The translations under genes were made by a program, and so were the position numbers. Positions 20,806 to 29,660 of a DNA stretch of 64,000 nt are shown here, one piece after another. The stretch is from NCBI GenBank assembly GCA_024734495.1, contig JALMQS010000030.1:7868191-7932190 (forward strand), read 5' to 3'. How positions within the stretch are numbered: the first letter of the stretch is position 1; each line of letters opens with the position of its first letter. Origin of the DNA: Forficula auricularia. Lineage: Eukaryota > Arthropoda > Insecta > Dermaptera > Forficulidae. A model generated the notes under the pieces. The model saw only the letters and a program-made list of their open reading frames with translations. It had not been told where the DNA came from and did not search any database.

Positions 20806-21109
20806 TTCTAATAAAAGTTGTTCAGTTTTTTTTGTAGATTCAGAATATGTACAGAAACATATAGGTTTCTATTTAAAAAATAGAACTTGACCTCCAAATA
20901 CCCTTGAAAGCTTGTTCTAGGTCAACAAACAATAGCGTAGTTTAGTTTCCCCTCTGATATAAATAAACTTTTATTTGAAACTTTTTTCATATAATGCATT
21001 GTTTTTGAGTTATAAGACTATCTCAAGATAAAAAAACTCACCAGGTATATTGTGGTAATATGAGTTTTCTCAACCCATATTATCGCTACGGAACCCTCAG
21101 TAATCAGTA

Positions 21110-21290
21110 ATAATCCAACAACATTGCGGCAATTGAAGCTGAATATTCAGCAAGAAATGGAAGTCATTTCAAAAGAAAATCCTACTAAAGTTATCAAAAT
21201 TTTTGTGCCCGTTTCGAAGAGTGTCATCTTGATGATTTAATTTTCAAAAACTAATATTACATTTAATAAACTTTATATTGTATAAGATTA
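21110..21290 (+). pseudogene. Tc1/mariner transposase C-terminal remnant
   Basis: One frame reads TLRQLKLNIQQEMEVISKEN…TKVIK and, after a one-base shift, CARFEECHLDDLIFKN and stop. This resembles the C-terminus of Tc1/mariner transposases, where a 'LxxLKxxI…' helix is followed by a 'xxHLxDxIF' end. It abuts the palindrome and may be the original 3' end of the same element. Confidence 0.55.
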
Positions 21291-21990
21291 AACGCTTTTA
21301 AATATAATAATTTTGTTTTCTTTCTATTTTCAAAAATGAATTTCTTTCTGGACCCACCCTATATGTTTATTTTCATCAAGCAGAGGACAACCTCATTGAT
21401 GTCTCTTTATGAAAAGAACTTGAACTGGATCTGATAAAACCGATCGCTCCTTTGGTGCTTTCTCTCTCCCAATGGATTAATTTTAATCACTGTTTGATAT
21501 GACGAAAAATGATCGACATTTATTTCTGAATGACGCTTGATGGGAAAAAATTGCCCCTGGGCTGGCTGTCGTTGTGTCGTTGGCCCTCTCACTTGAGGAT
21601 TCAATTCATTCTCGACTAGGCGTCTGTCGTGTACTCTATTTGAGCCCAATGAATCGCCTTTTAACACAATGTCAGTGACAAATGTGCTCTGGCCTTCCCC
21701 GGCACCGACGACGCCATTACACCATTACACCATCCACCGCCTGCCTGCGTCTTCTATGGTACCTAGTGGATCACAACAGGGAGACTCACATTCTCAGTGT
21801 CAACTTAAAATAAAGTACCCGAAAAAAATTCAAAAAAATACTTTAGAGTTTTTTCTATCTCACTTTTACATTTCAAATGGTCGATTTTGCATAAATTGAT
21901 CGTTACTTAAATGAAACTATTAGAGACAATCGAAATTATCTTAGTCTTTATACTTATTCGCCGCTTTTAGTAAAGAAGATAAATACCTTT
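21291..21990. other. Apparently unique DNA, no gene called
   Basis: A GC-richer part lies at 21,540-21,790. Two overlapping frames (reverse 21,407-21,667 and forward 21,669-21,899) have no recognisable domain or splice context. It could contain host regulatory DNA or a short exon. Confidence 0.35.
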
Positions 21991-21994
21991 TAAT

Positions 21995-22150
21995 ATATAT
22001 TTGCCAGCTGCAAAGCCCACCTTCGGCGGGCATCTTGATACTGACCAGAGAGTTACGCTAATTTTAATAAATTTTATTTGTCATGAACTATTACTGGATT
22101 TTATAATTAAAAAAATCACGGCGGCGGTGTCATCGCGAAATAATAAGGGG
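21995..22150 (-). mobile_element. Mini-Helitron relic
   Basis: Read in reverse it runs from TTATTATTTCGCGATGACACC to a hairpin CCCGCCGAAGGTGGG followed by CTTTGCAGCTGG. It aligns with the 184-196 bp elements at 23,666-23,849 and 33,602-33,797, including the AGTAATAGTTCATGAC / AAAATTTATTAAAATTAG middle. The terminal CTAA is degraded. Confidence 0.6.
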
Positions 22151-22313
22151 AGCATAAATTTAAATTTTAAATTTAAGAAAGTTGAAGAAATATTAATTTT
22201 AAAAGAACAAATAAAAGAGCGCTTTCTCCAAATGATACACATATAAATAATATACCCATATATGAACATAAATATTGAAGAATATTTAAGTCTAATTAAT
22301 TAATTTTTTGATT

Positions 22314-22500
22314 TTTTTTTTTTTGGTTTTCGGCACTTCTAGCCATAAGCCAATTTACGATAATATATATTTTTTTTAAATTTTGTCTCTACCCCGGGAG
22401 TCAGATTTTAGCCGAATGCCTCGAGTCGGATTCGAAGCCGGAGACCCCACTTGACTAGCAGGATGATACGCTACCGCCTAGCCTATCTGACCCCCACGCC
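22314..22500 (-). mobile_element. tRNA-derived SINE with 13-bp TSD
   Basis: Reverse copy of the SINE at 13,213-13,391. On the minus strand it carries a B box near 22,420-22,440, with the body CATTCGGCTAAAATC and CTTATGGCTAGAAG, and ends in poly-A, seen as a T run at 22,312-22,323. Perfect duplications TAATTTTTTGATT flank it (22,301-22,313 and 22,501-22,513), showing retrotransposition. Confidence 0.88.
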
Positions 22501-22623
22501 TAATTTTTTGATTAAAAATTTGTTTTCTTTTCAATAATATTTTATTGATTATTTATTTGTATTGTTGAAAAAGTAAATAAAACTAAATCTATACGTTTAT
22601 TTTAGCTCTCCTTTATTTTACTA

Positions 22624-22797
22624 CTAGCTGCAAGGCCCGCCTTCGGCGGCCCTCTTGCTAGCCAGAGGCTAATAAAAACTTGATTTTATATATATAGATA
22701 ATTTCATTTAAATTGGTAACCATGACAACTGATTTTGTTGGGGGTCGGACATAGGAAGTTACAGGAGCAGGCACAAAAGCCCTTTAGTAGTATAGGA
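22624..22797 (-). mobile_element. Short Helitron-like element
   Basis: Read in reverse it begins TCCTATACTACTAAAGGGCT after an A (22,797/22,798) and ends with hairpin CCGCCGAAGGCGG, then GCCTTGCAGCTAG followed by T (22,624). TC start, CTAG end and A|T insertion fit Helitron rules. Its 3' end is shared with the mini-Helitron family. Confidence 0.7.
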
Positions 22798-22918
22798 TAT
22801 TATAACAAATATAAATTAGAAAATCATGAGAAGAATTCATCTACCTACGTAATAATAATAACATTTTAAAATTTTCTAAAAATGTAATCTATATAGGTAT
22901 CTATATCTATCTACAATA

Positions 22919-23425
22919 CGGTGCAAAAAAATCGACTCACTATTAAAAACTTTATTAAATAGGAAATTATTTTTAAAATTTTTACAAATATTCAATTAAT
23001 TTCTTCCATTAACTCTTAAACTAAATATTCAATAAATATTGTTGATAATTTTTGAATTTTATATAAAAAAATAAGTAAAATTAAATTAAAAGATACAATT
23101 ACAAATTATCCTAGTTTTTCAATATTACTTTACATTTCAATAAAGTTTTAATAAAAGATCAAATTTCATTTTTAAATATCAATAAAATGAATAATTTTGA
23201 ATTAAGCATCATTGATAGAAATTTAAAATATAGAAAATGGCTATTTCTGAAGTTCAAGCAGTTCAAATTGTGTGCCTAATTAATCAAGGGATAAGTCAAC
23301 AACAAGTGGCAAGTACACTTACAAAATCAATAATTTCAATAATGTATGGTTCCTTGGAAAAAATTAAAAATGGTTTAATATTTAATAAAGTTTTTATTGG
23401 AGGGTCGATTTTTTGCACTTCAGTG
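22919..23425 (+). mobile_element. Deleted Tc1-like element
   Basis: Inverted ends include GTGCAAAAAAATCGACTC (left, from 22,919) and, in reverse at the right end, GTGCAAAAAATCGACCCTCC; inner segments TTAAAAACTTTATTAAATA are also inverted. TA dinucleotides flank both sides. Only the start of a transposase remains (23,237). Length is about 507 bp against about 1.3 kb for an intact Tc1 element. Confidence 0.7.
23237..23330 (+). pseudogene. Tc1-like transposase N-terminal fragment
   Basis: ATG at 23,237 opens MAISEVQAVQIVCLINQGIS followed by QQQVASTLTKS. This is the first helix-turn-helix of Tc1-like transposases (Q-IV-LI--G-S---VA--L--S). After about 31 residues homology stops at an internal deletion and the frame runs into the right TIR. 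It is non-functional; it could still act as a TIR-binding fragment if expressed, but nothing shows expression. Confidence 0.65.
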
Positions 23426-23449
23426 TATCTATCTTTAAGAAAAAAAATT

Positions 23450-23652
23450 TTTATTGTATTTAAAATATTAAAAAAATACAAATCTTTTATAGAATAATCT
23501 TAAAAACTTATATTTCGAACCCAAACGTTTCGGGAGAAATTTTCCATTTATCAATGGAAATTTTTCAAAATAGATAATTTCTCTCGAAACGTTTGGTTTT
23601 CAAATATAAGTTTTTAAGATTGTTCTATAAAAGATTTGTATTTTTTTAATAT
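23450..23652. repeat. Foldback repeat with ~85-bp arms
   Basis: The left arm (23,450-23,545) and right arm (23,565-23,652) mirror each other: AAAAAATACAAATCTTTTAT / ATAAAAGATTTGTATTTTTT and CCAAACGTTTCGGGAGAAA / TTTCTCTCGAAACGTTTGG. The CGAAACGTTTGG strings resemble the 3' core of a hammerhead (GAAAC-GT), but no CTGANGA is found at the right distance. Confidence 0.7.
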
Positions 23653-23665
23653 CTATAATTTTATA

Positions 23666-23849
23666 TCTATATATTTATTATAATCTCGCTTGCGCGAGAA
23701 CGCCGACTTGATTTTTTTTAATTTTAAACCCCACTAATAGTTCATGATCAATAGAATTGATTAAAATTAGGAAATTTAAATTATTATTTTAAAACCAACT
23801 GCGGAGTCCAGGAAGATGTCCTCCGAAGGCGGGCTTCGCAGCTGGCTAA
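23666..23849 (+). mobile_element. 184-bp mini-Helitron
   Basis: It begins TCTATATATTTATTATAATC after an A and ends CCGAAGGCGGGCTTCGCAGCTGGCTAA followed by T in its last stretch (CTAA at 23,846-23,849). A 5' palindrome CTCGCTTGCGCGAG and a 3' GC hairpin bracket an AT-rich centre. It is very short for a Helitron; the close relative at 33,602-33,797 has the same ends. Confidence 0.75.
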
Positions 23850-23958
23850 TTGATAATGTAGGTATATATTTGAATAGCAGAGAGCATCTAATAATATAAT
23901 TGTTTCATATTTTCTGCTTCCATTGTGTACTAAATGTCTAAATGTTTTTGCCTTGCAG

Positions 23959-24065
23959 GTGTTGCAGGTGTTTTGAGCCACCCGGTACAATTTGGAGGCA
24001 GCTATCGCACTCACGCTCAATTTGACCCGGGGCTGCTTGGCAAGCCCATCGTTCGCGAAGGGAAG
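23959..24065 (+). CDS. Candidate internal exon of an unidentified host gene
   Basis: A 107-nt GC-richer block is preceded by a pyrimidine-rich acceptor (TTTTTGCCTTGCAG) and followed by a donor AAG|GTATTA. With intron phase 1 upstream and phase 0 downstream it encodes about 35 residues, including GVLSHPVQFGGSYRTHAQFD and PGLLGKPIVREGK, with balanced composition unlike the chance frames around it. A second AG nine bases downstream (23,966-23,967) keeps the frame and could be an alternative acceptor. I do not recognise the protein. The downstream intron-like DNA has C-rich runs. No neighbouring exon is seen in the window, so flanking introns would be long. The alternative is a chance frame in unique DNA. 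Confidence 0.5.
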
Positions 24066-24425
24066 GTATTATCTCCGGGGCTAATGGGCCACCCCCAACA
24101 ACCACCCCCCGACTAATAAAGACCCACCCCCGCCCGCCCCCGGCAAGGCACAGCCGGCAGTAGAATTAACCAAAGTCAAATGATGACAGGCTGATGGGGG
24201 TGCAATTAAATGGCTGTGCATTGAGACGCTAAGTAATTAGATATCTTGCCTATTTGCGAACGTTTTCCTTCTACCCCCTTCGCTTACGATGGTAATTTTG
24301 TGGTCAAATCTATTAATTATAAATTCCTTTTCGAATTAATTCTCTCTTCTTAACCGAGTGTACTCATTAAAGAATACGTCTTTGTTGAGCAAAGGATTTA
24401 AGATTTCTCTCTATAAATCAACTAA
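24066..24425 (+). other. Putative intron start / unique DNA
   Basis: It follows the candidate donor. The first 100 bases are C-rich (CCACCCCCCGAC, CCCGCCCGCCCCCGG); the rest is ordinary unique sequence with no repeats recognised in this window. Confidence 0.35.
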
Positions 24426-24521
24426 AATAAATTATTCGTTAAATTGAAGGGTTGGTTTTGTCACAAATATAATAAAACAATAATTTTAATAACTATTTGT
24501 ATTATTTAATTGATAACTATA

Positions 24522-24586
24522 GTCTCGTTATAAATAAATAAAATTTATAATTCCAGCAGAAGACACACTCTTTTATTGTCTCCTTC
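24522..24586. mobile_element. 65-bp insertion with 10-bp TSD
   Basis: The direct repeats GATAACTATA (24,512-24,521 and 24,587-24,596) flank GTCTCGTTATAAATAAATAA…TTGTCTCCTTC. It is half of the 132-bp palindromic insertion at 35,005-35,136 (shared AATTCCAGCAGAAGACACAC and TCTTTTATTGTCTCC). Confidence 0.75.
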
Positions 24587-24589
24587 GAT

Positions 24590-24634
24590 AACTATACAGT
24601 TTCGGTCACCACTGGTCGACCATCCTCAGTAGTT
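24590..24634 (-). ncRNA. Hammerhead ribozyme motif (minus)
   Basis: Reading in reverse: AACTA, CTGAGGA, stem II GGTC…GACC, GAAA, CTGTA, TAGTT. Stem I AACTA/TAGTT is perfect, and CUGANGA and GAAA cores are intact. It mirrors 24,672-24,716. Confidence 0.65.
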
Positions 24635-24671
24635 CTAAAAATGTAAATAAGTGTTTCATTTCAATTTTTAG

Positions 24672-24716
24672 AACTACTGAGGATGGTCGACCAGTGGTGA
24701 CCGAAACTGTATAGTT
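24672..24716 (+). ncRNA. Hammerhead ribozyme motif (plus)
   Basis: AACTA, then CTGAGGA, stem II GGTC-gaccagtggt-GACC, GAAA, CTGTA and TAGTT. Stem I has five perfect pairs; stem III reduces to the A15.1-U16.1 pair with A as cleavage base. All catalytic positions are present. Confidence 0.68.
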
Positions 24717-24858
24717 ATCAATTTAAATAATACAAATAGTTGTTAAAATTATTGTTTTATTATATTTGTGACAGGACCAACCCTTCAATTTAACGAAAAA
24801 TTTAAATCAAGTCACTTAAGTTCTGGAAGAAATTTAATAAAATAAATTAATAAAAATA

Positions 24859-25013
24859 CGAGGGGTGAACCGCGATTGGAGTTAGGTGTACACCGTTTTT
24901 GAATTATTTTGGAATTCATTAGATAATGCCCCTTAATCTATTGTCTTCTACTTGGAAATGAAAGTGGAAGCGGAAGTAGGTGTACACGATATTAGGTTGT
25001 GGTTCACCCCTCG
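24859..25013. mobile_element. 155-bp MITE, TA target, CGAGGGGTGAACC ends
   Basis: The left end CGAGGGGTGAACCGCGATTG and the right end (reverse CGAGGGGTGAACCACAACC) are inverted, with a second inverted pair TTAGGTGTACAC / GTGTACACGATA. TA flanks both sides, as in Tc1/mariner-type elements. A shrunken derivative with the same motifs lies at 25,113-25,157. Confidence 0.75.
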
Positions 25014-25103
25014 TAAAAATAATGTAAAAAAAGGGGAAAAATTCCTAAAAATTTGTTTTCAGAGTTTTTCAAGATCTCTTAAATCCGAAAAGTCGATATA
25101 GTA

Positions 25104-25157
25104 TACCGCGATTGGTATTAGGTGTATCACAATATTAGGTCACGGTTCACCCCTCGG
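25104..25157. repeat. Shrunken derivative of the CGAGGGGTGAACC MITE
   Basis: It keeps CCGCGATTGGTATTAGGTGT and ATTAGGTCACGGTTCACCCC with nearly everything between removed. Confidence 0.6.
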
Positions 25158-25508
25158 TATTTGCTTAGAAAATTGAAGCATTAAAATACAAAAAAAAAAC
25201 AACATATTTGGGCTATTTTGCTCTATTTGATTTTAAAAGGGAGATATGGTCATTTTAGGGTAAATTTTTGGAATTTTTAATGTCCTCTATCTCGTGGGTT
25301 TTTTAAGTTTTAGAATTCAATTTTTGGTACATAGGTCTATTGTTAAAACACTCCTGGAGGGTTGTTTTATATTCCATAATTTGATCCCTGAACAGAAAAA
25401 CACAAAATCGTTCGTATCTCGCATGTTTTTTAATTTATTAAGTTATTGAGTTCATATTTCTTATATTTATATAAGTGTGTTTTTTCAAATTACTAAAAAA
25501 ATAGTTGA
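25158..25508. other. No recognised feature
   Basis: AT-rich DNA with no repeat or coding signal I can identify. Confidence 0.35.
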
Positions 25509-25690
25509 CCATTTTTACTTTACCATACAGGGTGTATGAAACGCATGAAAAAAAGTGATTACTTGCTTCGATTTTTATAAATATCTCAAAAACGGCTGAA
25601 ACTATTTTGATTTAAAAAATTGAGAAAAACATGGCGTTTTGGTCTACAAAAAAGTTCTAATAAGTGAATTGAAAAGTTTTTATTTTGAAA
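25509..25690 (-). repeat. REP-A right-end fragment
   Basis: ACTTTACCATACAGGGTGTA followed by CATGAAAAAAAGTG, AAATATCTCAAAAACGGCTG and TGGTCTACAAAAAAGTTC matches 34,560-34,740 in the same orientation. Confidence 0.65.
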
Positions 25691-25753
25691 AAAGTTTGAT
25701 GCAAATAAACATACACAAATTTATATCAAAATTATATATGTTATTTATTTGTT

Positions 25754-25795
25754 TGAGACTATAGTTTCGAAGGCTTGATCCTCATCATCAGTCAT
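25754..25795 (-). ncRNA. Hammerhead-like motif (minus)
   Basis: Reading in reverse: GA, CTGATGA, stem II GAGG…CCTTC (imperfect), GAAA and CTATAGTC with a possible three-pair stem III ACT/AGT. Stem I is only two to three pairs, so activity is doubtful. Confidence 0.5.
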
Positions 25796-26119
25796 TTTTA
25801 ATTTCACTGGGCAACAAAAAAATAATTTTTAAATGCTTCGAGCACTTGATGAGTCAATTCCTACCAATTTTGGGTTGAGAAAAACGAATATGACAATGAA
25901 AATTTTTCTTAGCTCTAGTTTCTGTGAAATACAGTAGGTGGCGGATCAAGAGAAAAAGATACATTTTAATTACATATGCTAACAACATTGAAAGTGTATT
26001 TTATTTTTTTACAAATTGTAGTTACATTCTAAGAGTTCTACATTGCTGGAATAATACTTCACAGATGGTCGTGTCTGAAGAGATTTATGTGGTGCCTTCA
26101 TCAGATCGTCGTTTTTTTA

Positions 26120-26290
26120 GCTTGCCTCTTTTTTGTTGCCCAGTGTTATTAGTCCATCAGGAATTTACAGATTAGTTTTTAACCTGTAAACTCCTGATGA
26201 TGGACTAATAATCCGAAATATATTGAGATTGTATACACCTCTTTGAGTTTTATTTCATTCACTCTGAAACTACACTCCCTTTACTTTATT
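26120..26290 (+). mobile_element. Nested hammerhead element, family of 37,187-37,400
   Basis: It contains TTAGTCCATCAGGAATTTAC in reverse followed by GTAAACTCCTGATGATGGAC and the tail CCTCTTTGAGTTTTATTTCA, matching the 37,187-37,400 palindrome. The left arm is truncated. Confidence 0.65.
26188..26230 (+). ncRNA. Hammerhead-like motif (plus)
   Basis: AAACTC, CTGATGA, stem II GGA-ctaataa-TCC, GAAA, TATATT, GAGATT. Compared with 37,296-37,338 one stem I pair is lost (GAGATT for GAGTTT). The core is intact. Confidence 0.6.
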
Positions 26291-26715
26291 AATGTTTATT
26301 ATCCTTTATAATCACGTAGTTTTAGTTTTTTAGTTATAACTCGAGTTCTAATTGAGCTACAAACAAGTGGTAATTTGTAAATCCAAGAGGAAGCTGTTTT
26401 CTATTAGTTCAACAAAATATTGTGATCTCAAATATTGTTGTTTAATATCTAACGGAACTCGAAAATAGGTCAAAATGGTCTTTTTCACCGTTTTGATCGA
26501 TTATATCTCCAAAACAAGAGCTAATTGGTAATCTTTATGGTGATTTTTGAATTCAGCAGGTGGAAATACATAAGAATCAGCTATTTTTGAGCCCGAAGCA
26601 TTTTCATTGTTGGGCAGTGTTTTCTGTCTAGCCCTCAAGCTAAGAAAGAAAGAAAAAACAATCAATATCGAAATGATCCTGATCCCATGAAAAATAATAT
26701 TTATAATTAAAAAAA

Positions 26716-26758
26716 AAGACTGATGATGAGGGCCAAGCCTTCGAAACTATAGTCTCAA
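26716..26758 (+). ncRNA. Hammerhead-like motif (plus)
   Basis: AGA, CTGATGA, stem II GAGG…CCTTC, GAAA, CTATAGTC, TCT. Stem I is three pairs, stem III up to three pairs (ACT/AGT), with C as the cleavage base. It mirrors 25,754-25,795 about 960 bp away. Confidence 0.55.
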
Positions 26759-26869
26759 ACAAATAAATAATATATATTCAGATATATAATTTCGATATAT
26801 ATGTGTGTATGTTTATTTATAATACATCAAGGAGAGGACAACCTTTTTGTTTCTCTTAACTAATAAATG

Positions 26870-27530
26870 AACATCAAAAAAATTATTTATTTTTCGAGAT
26901 ATTAACTGTTTTGTCCAAATGTCTGTTAGTACTACGTTATTTCACATGTAGAAAATTTTATGTTTATTGAGATTTTAAGATGATTAGATGATTAGATTTT
27001 GGTTGAAACCAAACCCAAAATTAAAATTATAAGATTTTCAAACTAAAAAAAAAAAACGTGAAAAGTGAAATATATATCATAAAATGAAGCTCTAATAAAA
27101 AATATATTTTTTTCGGGGGCCAAAATTAAGGGGGTGTAAAAATTAGAACTATCAATATAAGACCTATGATAAAAGCTTTAATGGAAGAGGAAATCTTGCA
27201 AATGAACCCTGCTACGACCTTATGAAAATGACTCACTATGTGAAATTGAGAGTGTGGGAGGAGGGGGGAGGGTCAAAAATGTTTTCAATCAAAAATCAAA
27301 GAAAGGTGATATTTCTAATAAAATAGTCTCATAATTAAAAGAAGATATTATTAATTTTTAATGGGCACAAAATTAAGAGGGTTAGGGGGCTTCTTTCGTA
27401 AATAATTATAATTTACGTTAATTCAATATTAAATATAAGAGAGGGGTCAGGTATATGTTCAAGTCATGTGGATGGCTAGATCAGTTTATTTTTATGTTTT
27501 TAATTGGATAATTGCTGAAAATGCAGTTTT
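26870..27530 (-). repeat. REP-A copy, reverse
   Basis: It reads through the family's reverse segments: ATTAACTGTTTTGTCC, GATTAGATTTTGGTTGAAACC, GACTCACTATGTGAAATTG, and the outer end GTCATGTGGATGGCTAGATCAG. Moderately diverged; no coding. Confidence 0.6.
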
Positions 27531-28820
27531 TGTAGGTTAATTTAAAAAAATATTTTCCCCGGTAGGACCCGCGCCACAGGACTAGCCTAGGGGTCCACAG
27601 ATCCTAAATACGGCCCTATTTGAAGCAGTGGTCTTTACTGAATCATTTATTTATTAAGGGGGTTCGTGACTTTTTATCATTTTTATAAGAAAATTCTCAA
27701 ATTTTTACCATCGAATCATTGGTGTTATTCCCGAAATTTGAAGTTGATCGTTTGTCCTATTACCGAGAAATAAATTATTGAAAATTGTTCTTTTAACATG
27801 AAAGTACGTAAATGGACCGAGCTTTTAAAAGGGCTATAGCTTCTATACAAATTATATCATTTTCAACAAATTTATACAGATCAATAATTCAACTTTTATG
27901 AATCGAATGATACATTTTACAATAGATTTGACAGTCTAGTTAATTAGTTATTCATAAGTGTAAAAATAAAAAGTTATTTACAATTAACAGAATACAGCAA
28001 AAGGACTAGTGTAGAATTCCAATTCTATTTCTTTAAATCGTTTTTGTGTAAAATAAATGTTTTTATAATGAGAAAAAATTTATCTCAATATTCTTTTTAT
28101 TAATATTATCAAAACAAAGATTTGTATTCGAAATTAACAATTTTTTTTTTTTTTATTAAAAAATTTAGTAGTCAAAAGTTGTCACTCTGGAGAAATACCA
28201 AAGATTTTTTCGAAAATCAACTAGATAGATAAGCTGTCCCGAATTCCCTTAAGATAAATTACTAGGAAACACATTTTAGCAGAATTTTTTTTTAAATTAT
28301 TTTTCTTAATTAGAATTGATTGAATTTTTAAAGAGGCTAAAATAACCGAGACTGGTGGTGTATAATTGTTTAATTGCAAATTCAATTTGCATCAATGATC
28401 CCAAGGACCCCGGGGGTTTACTATTAATTGTGTGCGCATGTGAAACCCTCCGATGACGATGAGGGGTTGAATGCAGGGTAGGGCGGGGCGTGGCGAGGGG
28501 AAAAAAGAGAGGACCGGGGGGGGTGGAGGGGCGTCTGCGCCGTTGAGGCCAATCAATGTTGAGGTCTCTTTTTCCCACCACAAACAAACAGAGACCTCTT
28601 CACTTTGAGGTTAAGTTTGCGGCCGGAAAAATCACTGCTTTGTTTTAAGAGGGGGGAAATCGGAAACAAGGGTGCAATCCAACACTTACTTACTTACACG
28701 AACCATCAGTTCAATACACTTTTATTGGGTTCGATTAATAAAATACTTACATTCATCTGTTTGTGGAAGAAAGAGGAAAAATTTAGAGGCGATTAGGGAA
28801 CAAAGTATTTGTTATAATAA
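27531..28820. other. Mostly unique DNA; no gene called
   Basis: Near 27,556-27,625 a GC-richer block (CCGGTAGGACCCGCG, CCTAGGGGTCCACAG) may be the end of a DNA transposon I cannot identify. A GC-rich patch at 28,400-28,640 supports overlapping reverse frames of 63-93 codons rich in Pro and Arg, without recognisable domains. Confidence 0.35.
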
Positions 28821-28824
28821 ATAA

Positions 28825-29660
28825 AGTACCTGGAGGCACCGAGCGATGCTTGGTAACTTCTTCGTTCAGTTAAAACCTTTATTTTAATATTATTTTTAAT
28901 TTAAAATTCTGATAAAAAGGTCGATTTTTATTTGAGAGCCGTTTTCAAATTAAAAAAAATACAAATATATATAGTATTCGCCCACTGTACCCCCACCCCG
29001 CTTGACCCCACCCCCGAATCCTCGCCCTACCCCCGGATCCCCCACCACTACACTCCACCTCCTGCACCTGTTTTGATTCAACCATATGATTCATTTTTAT
29101 TCATCCAATTGTTAATAAATAAACCCTATCAAAATGTGTTGTTTTTTCAGAAAATTGAGACCTGCTTATGCGAAATATATTTTTAAATAAATTCTTGCTT
29201 ATTTTTTATTCTATTAAATAAATAAAGTTCTTTATAAAAACAATTATACAAAGTTTATTAATATTTCTAACGTTTATGGAGAACAAAATATGTTAAAATC
29301 CACAATCACAATACTACTTCAAGGCCTTTTAGAACAATGAATTAAGGCAACCCATTGTCTGCCTGGGTACAAAAGGAAAAGGGAAACCTTTTTAAAACCC
29401 TAAGAATGGGATTTGTCTACCTGAGAATAATTAATTTGATTACGAAAAAACCCATCAAAAACAATTTTGTCGAAGATGAGACCGTGACAGATCAAATTGT
29501 CACCCCAAAAACCCCCTAACCCTTGAATTTCATCAAAATCGGTAGAGTCGTTTTCAAAATATAACCAAGATACAAATATATAATCAAACAAATATATATA
29601 CAAATAAATATATATATGTACAAATAAATATACAATTTTTGCTCGTTTAATAAGAGTAGA
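28825..29660 (-). mobile_element. Non-autonomous Helitron, copy 3 (reverse)
   Basis: In reverse it starts TCTACTCTTATTAAACGAGC after an A (29,660/29,661) and ends with CAAGCATCGCTCGG (one-base stem change) and CCTCCAGGTACTTT, so the terminal CTAG is lost. The C-rich complement of the G-rich tract is at 28,990-29,070. Sequence is collinear with 1,350-2,182. Confidence 0.8.

Larger units (their letters stand above)
19012..21110. mobile_element. 2.1-kb palindrome: snap-back Tc1/mariner relic
   Basis: The left arm (19,012 to about 19,860) and right arm (about 19,930 to 21,110) are inverted copies; the right arm is longer because of a 344-bp insertion at 20,462-20,805. Outer ends read GATTACTGAGGGTTCCGTAGCG. 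The centre and inner arms hold transposase remnants of Tc1/mariner type (see 19,870-20,045), so the palindrome probably arose by inverted duplication of an element's 3' part. Arms differ by several percent, indicating age. Confidence 0.75.
24430..24800. mobile_element. Palindrome bearing two inverted hammerhead motifs
   Basis: The left arm (24,430-24,640) and right arm (24,668-24,800) mirror each other: GTTAAATTGAAGGGTTGGT / ACCAACCCTTCAATTTAAC, and AACAATAATTTTAATAAC / GTTAAAATTATTGTT. Each inner arm carries a hammerhead motif. The left arm is interrupted by a 65-bp insertion at 24,522-24,586. It may be two PLE-type terminal repeats in tail-to-tail orientation. Confidence 0.75.
25725..26785. 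mobile_element. 1.06-kb element with hammerhead-bearing inverted ends
   Basis: The left end (25,735-25,805) and right end (26,700-26,775) are inverted copies: TTTGTTTGAGACTATAGTTTC / GAAACTATAGTCTCAAACAA. Each contains a hammerhead-like motif. Matching GGGCAACAAAAA / TTGTTGGGCAG strings lie further in. The interior has no complete ORF. A second hammerhead element (about 26,120-26,290) is nested inside. Confidence 0.7.

Noticed and set aside
23505..23640. Hammerhead ribozymes in the foldback with CGAAACGTTTGG
   Set aside because: GAAACGT-like strings are present in both arms but no CUGANGA core lies at the right distance.
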